A stretch of DNA of 64,000 bases from Cupriavidus sp. AU9028 (GTDB lineage Bacteria > Pseudomonadota > Gammaproteobacteria > Burkholderiales > Burkholderiaceae), in the NCBI RefSeq assembly GCF_019795295.1, contig NZ_JAIMCG010000001.1, positions 248,001 through 312,000 on the forward strand. Direction: 5' to 3'. A model generated the notes under the pieces. It made no database searches. It had not been told where the DNA came from and was given only the letters and a program-made list of their open reading frames with translations. This document shows, one piece after another, positions 18,544 to 27,488 of this stretch; positions within the stretch are counted from its first letter, which is position 1, and each line of letters begins with the position of its first letter. A program made the translations under genes and the position numbers.

Positions 18544-19650
18544 CTACAGCATCGCTGCCTTGACCGCCTCGCCGAGCTGATGGACCGTGAGCGCGTAGAA
18601 GAAGCTGCGGTTGTAGCGCGTCAGCACATAGAAGTTGCGCAGTCCGATCACGTATTCGGTCGGCGCATCCGGCGTCGGCAGATCGACCACCAGCACACCG
18701 GTCTCCGCCTCGCTGGCGACATCGACCGGCTCGTCCAGCCGCAATCCCGCGCCGGTCAGCTGACCCAGGCTGCGGGTCGGCCACGGCTCCCCGTCCGCAT
18801 TGGCAGCGGCGACCGCCAGCGTGCCCGCATCGCGCGACAGCGTCCAGGCGATTGGCCTGCCAGCTTCCCACCCATGCAACTGCAGGAAGCGCCCGACGCT
18901 GCCGATAGCATCGACCGCGCTGTTGCGCAGGTCGATATGGCGATCGCCATCGTAGTCGGTGGCGTACTCGCGCAGGCTGGTCGGCATGAACTGCGGAATG
19001 CCGATGGCGCCGGCATAGGAGCCAAGCACCGAGAAGACGTCGGTGCCGGTGTCGCGGCACCAGACCAGATAGTCCTCGAGCTGGTTGCGGAACAGGGTTG
19101 TGCGGGCGGCGCGATTGGGCGTATCGGGATAGTCGAAGGCCAGCGTCGAGAGCGAGTCGATCACGCGAAAATCGCCCATGTTGCGGCCGTAGATGGTCTC
19201 GACGCCGATGATGCCGACGATCACGGAGGCCGGTACGCCGAACTCGGCCTCGGCGCGGCGCAGCGTATCGCGATGCTCCTCCCAGAAGCGCACCCCGGCC
19301 CGAATGCGGATCGGCTCGATGAAGCGCGAGCGGTAAGCGCGCCAGCTCTTGCGCCCGGGTGTCGTCGGCGGCATGATCAGCCGCGCCACGGTCGCCGAGT
19401 ACACCGCCTGTCCGAACCAGTCATTGAGCGTGGCACGGTCGAAGCCATGCTTGCCAACCATCTGCTCGATAAAGGCCTGCGCCTGCCCGTTGCTGGCGTA
19501 GCGACCGGGCTCGATCTCTTCTTCGCGGTAACTGACACGGCGCTTACCCGCCGCCAGCACATTGGGGGATACGCCGCACAGCGACAACGCCGCGGCGGAA
19601 AGGGCGGCGCCCAGCAAAGGGCGACGCAATGTTCGTTGTTTCTCGGTCAT
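18544..19650 (-). CDS. mltB: Lytic murein transglycosylase B
   Basis: Cleaves peptidoglycan between MurNAc and GlcNAc with formation of 1,6-anhydro ends. The 368-residue protein has a signal peptide (1-33, Ala-rich, no clear lipobox). It also has the MltB catalytic motif GVETIYGRNMG with Glu151, and the region GSYAGAIGIPQFMPTS typical of SLT family 3. AAGGGA precedes the ATG at 19650. It lies 78 bp downstream of the 950-aa orphan gene on the same strand and could be read through from it. Confidence 0.94.
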   Translation of the reverse strand: MTEKQRTLRRPLLGAALSAAALSLCGVSPNVLAAGKRRVSYREEEIEPGRYASNGQAQAFIEQMVGKHGFDRATLNDWFGQAVYSATVARLIMPPTTPGRKSWRAYRSRFIEPIRIRAGVRFWEEHRDTLRRAEAEFGVPASVIVGIIGVETIYGRNMGDFRVIDSLSTLAFDYPDTPNRAARTTLFRNQLEDYLVWCRDTGTDVFSVLGSYAGAIGIPQFMPTSLREYATDYDGDRHIDLRNSAVDAIGSVGRFLQLHGWEAGRPIAWTLSRDAGTLAVAAANADGEPWPTRSLGQLTGAGLRLDEPVDVASEAETGVLVVDLPTPDAPTEYVIGLRNFYVLTRYNRSFFYALTVHQLGEAVKAAML

Positions 19651-19728
19651 GGGTTCCCTTGCAAGTCGGACCGAGTATAACGGAGCCCCACTGCGCTTCC
19701 TTGCTTGCGAGGGGAGCCGCCGGCGGCA

Positions 19729-22581
19729 TCAGTTGCGCCGCGCCTCGAATTCCTTCTTGGCCGCCTTCCAGGGAGTGAGGTGCCGCGGGTCGTCAGGAGG
19801 CTGGGCGAACCAGGCGGCGACTTCCTCGCCGAAGACAGGCAACAAGTCGGCGGTGGGAAGCCGACTAATGATGTTCCACAACTGCTCCTTCAACGGATCG
19901 AATCCGCGCTGCGCCATGAGTGAGGCGCCATCGAGCTGCAGCATTGTCAGCATCTTGACGAGCCTGCCATCTGCGCTGTCGAACACGGCGTGAGCCGAAG
20001 ACACGATGTAACGGACTGTTGCACTTGACCAGGCGGTCCGCTCGTCCAATGGGCGGCGCAGGCCGACGATTTTTCGCCGCATCAACTTTTCAAGCCATTG
20101 TTTGCAAGTCACCGGTGACAACTTGTCGACGCTGTGCCACACGTCCTTCAGTAAATCGCGTACGGATTGGGGCGCTTCCTCTCCCGGGAACCAGACGGCG
20201 TTCAGATAGGCAATGCTGTCCGCCAACTGTGCCGCCTCCCAGAGAACTTCGGCGTCGACGCGTTCAGTACGGATATAGGCCGTGAACAAGCCACCGGCGA
20301 TTTCGGTCGCCTGTCCCAGAATCGAACGTTCGCTTGCCTCGCCGGGCGGGCCCCGCTTGCTGGCCGCTGCCCGCCACAACGCGTCCTCGCATTGGTGAGC
20401 GATGGAACAGATGAGGGCAGGGCCGGGATGGACATGTGCGCTCCATGTATGCTGTGCGCGGGAATGCCAACCGAGGCGGGCCAGCAGCGTGTGGAGGTGG
20501 TTCAGGGACCAGTTTCCGGTGCGATTCTGCCCCTCGCCGATCCGCAGCAGGGCGGCCAGGGCCGCGGCGAGCTGGCTGCGGTCGGCCTTGCCGATCAGGA
20601 GTTCGATGACGGCAAGACCTGACGAATCCTTCGAGCTGTCGTTGTTCTCTCGCCGTGCCAGGCAATCCAGCAAGGGCTCGATGGGGCCGCCCTTCCTGGC
20701 CAGCAAGAACGCCTGGGCCTCCACCTCCGCCATCAAGTGCGGGTCAACAGCTCGTCCCGGATCGCCATGCGGTAGGACGCAGGCCACCTTGCTGCGCACT
20801 TTTGCATCGATCACCGCCAACAGCATCTGGGCCCACTCGTTCAGCATCCGCGAGCCGGCTGTCCGGTCCGCGGATTCTCGACAGGCGTTCAGCACAAGAG
20901 CCCATCCCTCCATTGCGGGCACGGCTTCAAGCAAGCGAGCAACGGCAAGGCGTTCCTCGTGCGATTGCGCTGCATCGGTCCAGCAATCGGCCCATGCCCT
21001 TGCGCGATCGCCTTGCGGGCGGTGCGGCAGAAGGGCCTTGCTCAGCGGCAGGCGCCGTCTGGCTTCCGGCTCGCGTCGCACCGCCTGATCCAGCCCTGCG
21101 AGAGCAGCACAGACGCGGTCCCTGGGAAACCACTGCAAGGCCCGCGCCAATTGCCAGGCGAGAGGATAGGCATCGGATGCGGGGAGCACGTCGAGCCATC
21201 CCGCAAGGTTCTTCCAGCGCTCGACATCGCCAGCGTCGAAGCCGCGGACGAACTCGAAGCCGCCCAGGCCAGGGGACCGGTCTGCCGCGAGCGGCAACGC
21301 CTGCGCCAGTGCCGAAAGGAGGCGGACGCAATGCGGTCGTTCGGGTCCCATCCCCTCGACGGCTTCCTGATACAGCGACCTCCAGTGTTCCTCGCGGACG
21401 CTCCGGTTGTCGTCCTGGAGGATATAGCCGCGAACGAGGTGCCAGAGGTCGGTCCCGAAGTGGTTGCCGAACCGCACGGATTGGCGGTGGCTTGCCGGCA
21501 GGGCGGCGACAGCTTCCCGGAAGGATTCGAGGTCGGGCAGCAGCAGCCGGTGCATCGGCCTGGCGGCGCTGGTCTCGTTCTGCAGCATGCCGCACAATGC
21601 GTCGATGTGCGGCCGGACGCCGTTCTCCGTGGCCCTTGCCCGGCCGGCTACCCAGCGGACGCATTCCCAGTTCGGCAGCCGGTCGCTCGAATTCCACACG
21701 AGAACGGCGATCCCCAGCGAGGACCCGGTCTGCTCGGCCAACGTGAGGGCCAGGCGCGACAGAAGCTCCGGGCCCATCGGCCGGCTGCTGAAGGAGAAGG
21801 GGGCGGTCTTGTCTTGTTCCGCCAGGACCGCAATCAGTTCCGCCCGCTCCGCGGCCGTGCCGGTCACTGCGGTGGACGCCGCGCTCGACCGGGCCTCCCA
21901 CTGTGCCAGCACATGCGGCATCACATACGAGGCGGGTAGCTTCAGAGCCGAGACGAATGTCCTGTCGAATGCTTCTGTGGAGGCCAGAGCGCTCAACGCG
22001 GCCTTGGCGCTGTAGCGCAGCGCCTGCCGCTCAGGCGGCGCAAGGTAGTCCGACAACAGCGAGGCAATCTGAAAAAGGAAGCCTTGCTGGGGGCCGGCCG
22101 GGCGCTTCACGCATACCGGCGCCCGTTCCATGGTCACGGGTTCGACCGTGCTATCGCGACACGGTATCCGGGGGAGCAGGCTCGACTGTGAAGGAGGGAG
22201 GACCGCTGGTTCGCGGCTGGGCGGGGCCGCAACATCCGGTTCCCGCACCGTGCCCGGCAGCAGGCTCCTGGCGCAGGGGCCTGCTGCCTCGGCCACCTGT
22301 GCCGCGATGTCCGCCATGTCCCTTCGCTTCACCCACCACGACTCGCTACCTTCCAGCCGCAGCAGTGACGCAAGCCGGTAGCAGATGTAGTGGAGCAACG
22401 TCTTGAAATCGGCGCGCCTGTGCAGCTGTTCGGCGCGCATGCCGCAACCCTCCACGCGCGTGATTCGGACCAGCCGATCCTTGAACCAGAACACGCCGAG
22501 TGTGCTAGTCCTCTGCGGCGACGAGGTACTCGTCGACGGGACCGGGGGACAAGAAGTGGTGTGCAGCTGGTAGCGTCGCAT
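19729..22581 (-). CDS. Large orphan helical protein, function unknown
   Basis: A 950-residue protein (from ATG 22581) that I do not recognise. An in-frame TTG at 22737 would add 52 residues. The N-terminus is unusual: within the first 30 residues nearly every position is Ser, Thr or Pro (TTSCPPVPSTSTSSP). A second Pro/Ser-rich stretch comes about 100 residues later. The remainder looks helical, rich in Leu, Ala, Arg and Trp, with no membrane segment, no cofactor motif and no nuclease or kinase signature. G+C seems slightly lower and codon bias weaker than in its neighbours. It sits alone between mltB and a divergent HDAC-family gene. A large type III effector-like protein is one idea, but evidence is limited to composition. 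Confidence 0.75.
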   Translation of the reverse strand: MRRYQLHTTSCPPVPSTSTSSPQRTSTLGVFWFKDRLVRITRVEGCGMRAEQLHRRADFKTLLHYICYRLASLLRLEGSESWWVKRRDMADIAAQVAEAAGPCARSLLPGTVREPDVAAPPSREPAVLPPSQSSLLPRIPCRDSTVEPVTMERAPVCVKRPAGPQQGFLFQIASLLSDYLAPPERQALRYSAKAALSALASTEAFDRTFVSALKLPASYVMPHVLAQWEARSSAASTAVTGTAAERAELIAVLAEQDKTAPFSFSSRPMGPELLSRLALTLAEQTGSSLGIAVLVWNSSDRLPNWECVRWVAGRARATENGVRPHIDALCGMLQNETSAARPMHRLLLPDLESFREAVAALPASHRQSVRFGNHFGTDLWHLVRGYILQDDNRSVREEHWRSLYQEAVEGMGPERPHCVRLLSALAQALPLAADRSPGLGGFEFVRGFDAGDVERWKNLAGWLDVLPASDAYPLAWQLARALQWFPRDRVCAALAGLDQAVRREPEARRRLPLSKALLPHRPQGDRARAWADCWTDAAQSHEERLAVARLLEAVPAMEGWALVLNACRESADRTAGSRMLNEWAQMLLAVIDAKVRSKVACVLPHGDPGRAVDPHLMAEVEAQAFLLARKGGPIEPLLDCLARRENNDSSKDSSGLAVIELLIGKADRSQLAAALAALLRIGEGQNRTGNWSLNHLHTLLARLGWHSRAQHTWSAHVHPGPALICSIAHQCEDALWRAAASKRGPPGEASERSILGQATEIAGGLFTAYIRTERVDAEVLWEAAQLADSIAYLNAVWFPGEEAPQSVRDLLKDVWHSVDKLSPVTCKQWLEKLMRRKIVGLRRPLDERTAWSSATVRYIVSSAHAVFDSADGRLVKMLTMLQLDGASLMAQRGFDPLKEQLWNIISRLPTADLLPVFGEEVAAWFAQPPDDPRHLTPWKAAKKEFEARRN

Positions 22582-22754
22582 GCCGACAGAGTGGAGCGCC
22601 GGGAAGCGCGAATTGTCCGGCAGGGAATCTCGTTCCTCTATCAGGAACTGCGGGACCTTCCACTTCAGCGTCAACGTCCGCTGCCAGGCCGCCTCTTGCC
22701 GCACTGCACCCTGTGCTAACGTAGCGGCTGGAGACAATAAAACGCAAAACCATC

Positions 22755-23678
22755 ATGCCGACCGGCTTCTATACGCATCCGGAATTCCTGCTGCATGAAA
22801 TGGGGCATTTCCACCCTGAATGCCCGGAGCGTCTGACTGCCATCGAGGATCACCTGATCTCGCACGGCATGGACGGCTTGCTGGACCGCCGGGAAGCGCC
22901 GGCCGCCACCCGGGAGCAGATCGAACGCGTGCATCTGCCCGGCTATATCGACTCCCTGCAGCAGGTCAGCCCCGCCACTGGTTACCACGCCATCGATCCG
23001 GATACCTCGATGAACCCGCATACGCTGCTGGCCGCTTCCCATGCCGCCGGCGCCGCAGTGGCGGCGACCGATGCGGTGATGGCAGGGGAGCTGGAAAACG
23101 CCTTCTGCTGCGTCCGGCCGCCGGGGCACCATGCCGAGCCGGACCGGGCGATGGGGTTCTGCTTCTACAACAACGTGGCGATCGCCGCGCGTCATGCGCT
23201 GGAAACGCACGGGCTGGAACGCGTGGCCATCGTCGATTTCGACGTCCATCACGGCAACGGGACCGAGGCGGCCTTCCGCGGCGACGAGCGCGTGCTGATG
23301 TGCAGCTTCTTCCAGCACCCGTTCTATCCGTACAGCGGCACCGAACATATCGCCAACAATATGGCCAACATACCGATGCCGGCCTATACCAACGGGATGG
23401 CGGTGCGCGAAGTGGTCGAAACCATCTGGCTGCCGCGCCTGCATGCCTTCAAGCCGCAGATGCTGTTCATCTCGGCCGGCTTCGATGCGCACCGCGAGGA
23501 CGACCTGGGGCAGATGGGGCTGGTCGAGCAGGACTATGCCTGGATCACCGCCGAACTGATGCGGGTCGCGCAGCAGCACGCTGCACGCCGGATCGTCAGC
23601 TGCCTGGAGGGCGGCTACAACCTGAGCGCACTGGGACGCAGCGTGCTGGCCCACCTGAAGGTGCTGCTCGAACAATAG
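22755..23678 (+). CDS. Histone deacetylase-family hydrolase
   Basis: A 307-residue zinc amidohydrolase of the arginase/deacetylase fold. Catalytic landmarks are RPPGHHAE (tandem His), IVDFDVHHGNGT with the Asp/His zinc ligands, and FISAGFDAHREDDLG, which supplies the second Asp. Bacterial members deacetylate acetylpolyamines, acetoin-linked substrates or lysines; the true substrate here is unknown. The start ATG 22755 has only a weak GAGAC ribosome site. It is divergent from the 950-aa orphan, and the ECHDC3-like gene follows after 11 bp, so these two form an operon. Confidence 0.92.
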   Translation: MPTGFYTHPEFLLHEMGHFHPECPERLTAIEDHLISHGMDGLLDRREAPAATREQIERVHLPGYIDSLQQVSPATGYHAIDPDTSMNPHTLLAASHAAGAAVAATDAVMAGELENAFCCVRPPGHHAEPDRAMGFCFYNNVAIAARHALETHGLERVAIVDFDVHHGNGTEAAFRGDERVLMCSFFQHPFYPYSGTEHIANNMANIPMPAYTNGMAVREVVETIWLPRLHAFKPQMLFISAGFDAHREDDLGQMGLVEQDYAWITAELMRVAQQHAARRIVSCLEGGYNLSALGRSVLAHLKVLLEQ

Positions 23679-23689
23679 CAGGAGGTCCG

Positions 23690-24490
23690 ATGGCCGAATC
23701 CGACAAGCTTTCGCCGGCGCTGCTCTCGCGCTCCGAAGACGCGCCTGGCGTCGTCAGGCTGACGCTGATGCGCCCGGACGCCTTCAACGCGTTGTCGGAG
23801 GGCTTGCTGGACGCGCTGACCGATGCATTGCGGGCGATCGCGTCGGAGCCGGCGGTGCGGGTGGTGGTGCTCGCCGGCGCGGGCCGCGCCTTCTGCGCCG
23901 GTCATGACCTGCGTGAAATGCGGGCCAGCCCGGACCACGGCTACTACCGCGCCCTGTTCGAGCGCTGCACCCGGATGATGATGGCGATCCAGCGCATGCC
24001 GCAGCCGGTGATCGCGCGCGTGCATGGCATCGCTACCGCCGCGGGTTGCCAGCTGGTGGCGATGTGCGACCTGGCCGTCGCCGCCGAAGACGCCCGCTTC
24101 GCGGTATCCGGAGTCAATCTCGGGCTGTTCTGTTCCACGCCGGGGGTGGCGCTGTCGCGCAATCTTGGCCGCAAGCAGGCGATGGAGATGCTGCTGACCG
24201 GCGAGATGATCTCGGCCGCGCAGGCGCAAGAGCGTGGCCTCGTCAATCGCGTGGTGCCGCACGACCGGCTCGACGCCGAGGTCGCCGCGCTTGCGGCTAG
24301 CATCTGTGCCAAGCCCGCCGCGGCCGTCGCGGCCGGCAAGGGCCTGTTCTACCGCCAGCTGGAGATGGGGATCGAGGCGGCCTACCAGCTTGCCGGCAAC
24401 ACCATGGCGTGCAATATGATGGACGAGTCTGCCCTGGAGGGCGTTCAGGCCTTCCTGGAGAAGCGGCCGCCCACCTGGCGCAACCGGTAA
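23690..24490 (+). CDS. Enoyl-CoA hydratase/isomerase-family protein, ECHDC3-like
   Basis: A 266-residue crotonase-fold protein with a perfect GGAGG site before ATG 23690. The oxyanion-hole region is GRAFCAGHDLREM, followed by GIATAAGCQLVAMCDLAVA and GVNLGLFCSTPGVALSR. The last two patterns match the ECHDC3 subgroup, not classic FadB/PaaF hydratases. The two catalytic glutamates of true enoyl-CoA hydratases are missing at the expected places (Q in AAGCQ, and none in the LFCSTPG loop), so hydratase activity is doubtful. It is paired with the deacetylase-family gene upstream. Function unknown beyond binding an acyl-CoA. Confidence 0.9.
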   Translation: MAESDKLSPALLSRSEDAPGVVRLTLMRPDAFNALSEGLLDALTDALRAIASEPAVRVVVLAGAGRAFCAGHDLREMRASPDHGYYRALFERCTRMMMAIQRMPQPVIARVHGIATAAGCQLVAMCDLAVAAEDARFAVSGVNLGLFCSTPGVALSRNLGRKQAMEMLLTGEMISAAQAQERGLVNRVVPHDRLDAEVAALAASICAKPAAAVAAGKGLFYRQLEMGIEAAYQLAGNTMACNMMDESALEGVQAFLEKRPPTWRNR

Positions 24491-24493
24491 GCC

Positions 24494-24567
24494 CGATAAA
24501 AAGTGTTGAAAAAGGCGCGGGCGCGCGTTCTATATGCCTATTTCTTCTAAGTCCATCGATAAAAAGT
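24494..24567. repeat. Pair of 11-bp direct repeats in the metNIQ upstream region
   Basis: CGATAAAAAGT occurs at 24494-24504 and again at 24557-24567, 63 bp apart start to start, i.e. six helical turns. The first copy begins four bases after the upstream stop codon. Between them lies a possible promoter, TTGAAA (24506) with TCTATA 17 bp downstream. Another -10-like TAAAAT is at 24593. The repeats could be sites for a regulator of methionine uptake. Confidence 0.5.
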
Positions 24568-24622
24568 CGTTTCTGGTAAGAAGCGGATGACTTAAAATGC
24601 GCTCTCTATAAAAACACCAGTG

Positions 24623-24662
24623 CGGCAACAGCGCGGGAGACATCCTTGGCTGTTGCCGTTTT
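24623..24662 (+). terminator. Hairpin with T tract in the metN leader (possible attenuator)
   Basis: A perfect 10-bp stem (CGGCAACAGC with GCTGTTGCCG), a 16-base loop and four T residues, ending 17 bases before the metN ATG. It lies downstream of the likely promoters, so it would act inside the transcript of metNIQ as an attenuator or translation-control structure. I do not recognise a known SAM riboswitch around it. Confidence 0.55.
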
Positions 24663-24679
24663 CGTTTCACTGTCGACTC

Positions 24680-25714
24680 ATGATCGAACTGCAAGGTCTG
24701 ACGCAGCGGTTTCCGGGCGATGCCGGCGACGTGCATGCGCTGCGAGATGTCAGTCTCTCCATTGCCCAGGGCGAAGTCTTCGGCATCATCGGCCGCAGCG
24801 GCGCCGGCAAGAGCACGCTGGTGCGTGCCATCAACCTGCTGAACCGGCCGACCAGCGGCCGCGTGGTCGTCGATGGCCGCGATCTGACCGCTTTGCCGTC
24901 CGCCGCGCTGCGCGAGGCACGGCGCGACATCGGCATGATCTTCCAGCATTTCAACCTGCTGTCTTCGCGCACGGTCTATCAGAACGTGGCGCTGCCGCTG
25001 GAGCTGGCCGGCAAGAGCCGGCAGGAAATTTCGGACACCGTCCTGCCGCTGCTCGATCTGGTCGGACTGTCGTTGCTGAAGGACCGCTATCCCGCGCAGA
25101 TCAGCGGCGGGCAGAAGCAGCGCGTGGGCATCGCCAGGGCGCTGGCCAGCAAGCCGAAGGTGCTGCTGTCGGACGAGGCCACCTCGGCACTGGACCCGGA
25201 AACCACCCGGTCGATCCTGGAGCTGCTGCGCAAGATCAACCGCGAACTGGGCCTGACCATCGTGATGATCACGCACCAGATGGAGGTCATCAAGCAGGTT
25301 TGCGACCGCGTCGCGGTGCTCGACGCCGGCTGCGTGGTGGAGCAGGGCCGCGTGATCGACGTGTTCCTGCGGCCACAGCATGAGGTGACGCGCGCGATGA
25401 TCGGCGACGTCATCTCCCAGGAGCTGCCGCCCAGCGTCCTGCGCCGGGTCGAGAGCCGGCTTGGCAACGGGCGCGATCACGTCTATCGCCTTGCCTTCAC
25501 CGGCGAGGGCGTGGACCAGCCGGTGCTGGCCCAGGCGATCCGCCGCTATGGGCTGGACTTCAACATCCTGCACGGCCAGATCGACGAGATCCAGGGGCAG
25601 GCGTTCGGCTCGCTGGCCATCATGGCGACCGGCGACGAAGCGGATGTGAAGGCGGCGATGGCGTACCTGCAGGAGCAGGGGGTGGTGGTGGAGGAGTTTG
25701 ACCATGTGGTCTGA
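24680..25714 (+). CDS. metN: Methionine ABC importer, ATP-binding protein
   Basis: MetN powers import of D- and L-methionine with MetI and MetQ. The 344-residue protein shows Walker [11 protein letters not shown], the [15 protein letters not shown] signature, and Walker [15 protein letters not shown]-terminal NIL (methionine-sensing) domain covers about 265-340, ending EEFDHVV. The NIL domain mediates trans-inhibition by internal methionine in characterised members. ATG 24680 ([11 protein letters not shown]) is chosen because the upstream extension would run through the leader hairpin. It overlaps metI by 11 bases. Confidence 0.96.
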   Translation: MIELQGLTQRFPGDAGDVHALRDVSLSIAQGEVFGIIGRSGAGKSTLVRAINLLNRPTSGRVVVDGRDLTALPSAALREARRDIGMIFQHFNLLSSRTVYQNVALPLELAGKSRQEISDTVLPLLDLVGLSLLKDRYPAQISGGQKQRVGIARALASKPKVLLSDEATSALDPETTRSILELLRKINRELGLTIVMITHQMEVIKQVCDRVAVLDAGCVVEQGRVIDVFLRPQHEVTRAMIGDVISQELPPSVLRRVESRLGNGRDHVYRLAFTGEGVDQPVLAQAIRRYGLDFNILHGQIDEIQGQAFGSLAIMATGDEADVKAAMAYLQEQGVVVEEFDHVV

Positions 25715-26357
25715 GTTGTTCGATCTGTTCCTGACCTCGCTGGGTGAGACGCTGGTGATGGTGGGCATCTCCGGTGCGATCGGCTCCCTGCTGGGCGTGC
25801 CGCTTGGCGTGGTGCTGCACCTGACCAACCGGGGCGGCGTGAAGTCGCAGCCGCTGTTCAACCGCGTGCTTGGCCTGGTGGTCAACGCGGTCCGCTCGAT
25901 TCCGTTCATCATCCTGCTGGTGGTGGTGATTCCGTTCACCCGGTTCCTGGCCGGCTCCTCGATCGGCACGGCCGCCGCGGTGGTGCCGCTGACCATCGCC
26001 GCGATTCCGTTCGTCGCACGGCTGGTCGAGAGCGCGCTGCGGGAGGTGGACAAGGGCCTGGTCGAGGCGGCCCAGTCGATGGGCGCCACCACCCGCCAGA
26101 TCGTCTGGAAGGTGCTGCTGCCCGAGGCGATGCCCGGCATCGTCGCCGGCCTGACCATTACCTTCGTCAGCCTGGTCGGCTATTCGGCAATGGCCGGGGC
26201 GATCGGCGGCGGTGGCCTCGGCGATCTTGGCATCCGCTACGGCTATCAGCGCTACATCACCGAGGTGATGGTCGCGGTGGTGCTGATCCTGATCGTGCTG
26301 GTGCAGGCGGTGCAGAGTTTCGGCGACTGGCTGGTCCGGCGGATCAGCCATCGTTGA
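25704..26357 (+). CDS. metI: Methionine ABC importer, permease
   Basis: The 217-residue inner-membrane channel subunit of MetNIQ. It has about five transmembrane helices and the coupling (EAA) loop [20 protein letters not shown], which docks on MetN. ATG 25704 lies inside the end of metN, with GAGGAG seven bases upstream, so translation is coupled. A TTG at 25698 is less likely. The length is normal for the family. Confidence 0.96.
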   Translation: MWSELFDLFLTSLGETLVMVGISGAIGSLLGVPLGVVLHLTNRGGVKSQPLFNRVLGLVVNAVRSIPFIILLVVVIPFTRFLAGSSIGTAAAVVPLTIAAIPFVARLVESALREVDKGLVEAAQSMGATTRQIVWKVLLPEAMPGIVAGLTITFVSLVGYSAMAGAIGGGGLGDLGIRYGYQRYITEVMVAVVLILIVLVQAVQSFGDWLVRRISHR

Positions 26358-26464
26358 AGGGGTGCCGGCCCGGCGAGTACGTGGCCGGCGAGAACAACAC
26401 GCGATTCCCGTTTTTTTCAGTCAACTCGCAGTTCAATCTTCGAGTCACGCAAAGGAAGTCAGAG

Positions 26465-27262
26465 ATGCAACGTCGTAGCCTGCTGCAATGGATTCTTGGC
26501 GCCGCGCTGGGCGCTTCGCTCGCCACCGGTGCGGTGGCCCAGGACAAGCCGATCAAGATCGGCGTTACCGGCGGCCCGCACGCCCAGATCATGGAACAGG
26601 TGAAGAAGGTCGCCGCCAAGGACGGCCTGAACATCCAGGTGATCGAGTTCAGCGATTACATCCAGCCCAACGCCGCGCTGGCCGCTGGCGATCTGGACGC
26701 GAACAGCTACCAGCACCTGCCGTACCTGGAGGCCCAGATCAAGGACCGCGGCTACAAGTTCAGCCACGTCGCGTACACGGTGACGTTCCCGATGGGCGTC
26801 TACTCGAAGAAGATCAAGTCGCTGGACCAGCTGCGCCAGGGCGCACGCGTCGGCGTGCCGAACGACCCGACCAACGGCGGCCGCGGCCTGCTGCTGCTGC
26901 AGAGCAAGGGCGTGATCAAGCTGCGCGCCGACGCGGGCCTGAAGGCTACGCCGCTCGATATCGTCGAGAACCCGAAGAAGATCCGCATCGTCGAACTGGA
27001 CGCGGCCCAGCTGCCGCGCTCGCTGGACGACCTGGACGCCGCCGCCATCAACGGCAACTACGCGGAATCGGCCGGCCTGTCGCCGACCAGGGACGCCATC
27101 GCACAGGAAGGTCCGAAGGGTCCCTATGCCAACCTGATCGCCGTGCGCACCGCCGACAAGGACAAGCCGTGGGTCGCCAAGCTGGTCAAGGCGTACCACT
27201 CGAAGGAAATCAAGGACTACGTCCAGAGCACCTACAAGGAATCGGTGATCACCGCCTGGTAA
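26465..27262 (+). CDS. metQ: Methionine ABC importer, substrate-binding protein
   Basis: The periplasmic receptor that delivers methionine to MetNI. The 265-residue protein belongs to the NlpA family: IKIGVTGGPHAQIMEQV after the signal, FSDYIQPNAALAAGDLDANSYQH for ligand binding, and NGNYAESAGLSPTRDAI. The signal peptide (1-25) ends in AVA before QDKP and has no lipobox cysteine, whereas E. coli MetQ is a lipoprotein. It should therefore be free in the periplasm. AAGGAAG precedes ATG 26465; the longer in-frame extension is not family-like. It is the last gene of metNIQ. Confidence 0.96.
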   Translation: MQRRSLLQWILGAALGASLATGAVAQDKPIKIGVTGGPHAQIMEQVKKVAAKDGLNIQVIEFSDYIQPNAALAAGDLDANSYQHLPYLEAQIKDRGYKFSHVAYTVTFPMGVYSKKIKSLDQLRQGARVGVPNDPTNGGRGLLLLQSKGVIKLRADAGLKATPLDIVENPKKIRIVELDAAQLPRSLDDLDAAAINGNYAESAGLSPTRDAIAQEGPKGPYANLIAVRTADKDKPWVAKLVKAYHSKEIKDYVQSTYKESVITAW

Positions 27263-27278
27263 TCGGCACCTGAACGCC

Positions 27279-27332
27279 CGCGCCGCGCAGAACCGGGGAG
27301 AACATCGAATCGACTTCGCGCGGCGCGCTTTT
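27279..27332 (+). terminator. Probable terminator after metQ
   Basis: A perfect 10-bp GC stem (27279-27288 with 27318-27327) with a 29-base loop and four T. The loop is long, so it is weaker than the others. Confidence 0.45.
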
Positions 27333-27359
27333 CGGGGCACAATGCCCTGAAAATTCCCC

Positions 27360-27386
27360 TTGCCGGGCTTTGCCCGGCAATTCTTT
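27360..27386 (+). terminator. Second hairpin between metQ and etfB
   Basis: A 9-bp stem (TTGCCGGGC with GCCCGGCAA), a three-base loop, then TTCTTT. It may back up the previous hairpin or insulate the etfB promoter. Confidence 0.5.
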
Positions 27387-27424
27387 GCCGATAAAATAGT
27401 ACGGTCGTTCGAAAAACCGGGGCG

Positions 27425-27446
27425 CCACCGGCCCGGTGGTTATAAT
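27425..27446 (+). promoter_or_regulatory. etfBA promoter with operator-like palindrome
   Basis: A perfect TATAAT (27441-27446) lies directly after a 15-bp inverted repeat, CCACCGG-C-CCGGTGG (27425-27439). The palindrome fills the -35/-10 spacer, a classic repressor position. No consensus -35 is present, which would fit regulated expression. The regulator is unknown; TetR-type repressors of acyl-CoA metabolism are a reasonable guess. Confidence 0.55.
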
Positions 27447-27488
27447 GGCGAGCGAACCAAAATTTCCGACAATCAGTGGAGTGAGCGC

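Noticed and set aside
24530-26158. 542-codon minus-strand frame opposite metN and metI
   Set aside because: It lies antiparallel to clear ABC transporter genes and its product has no recognisable motif.
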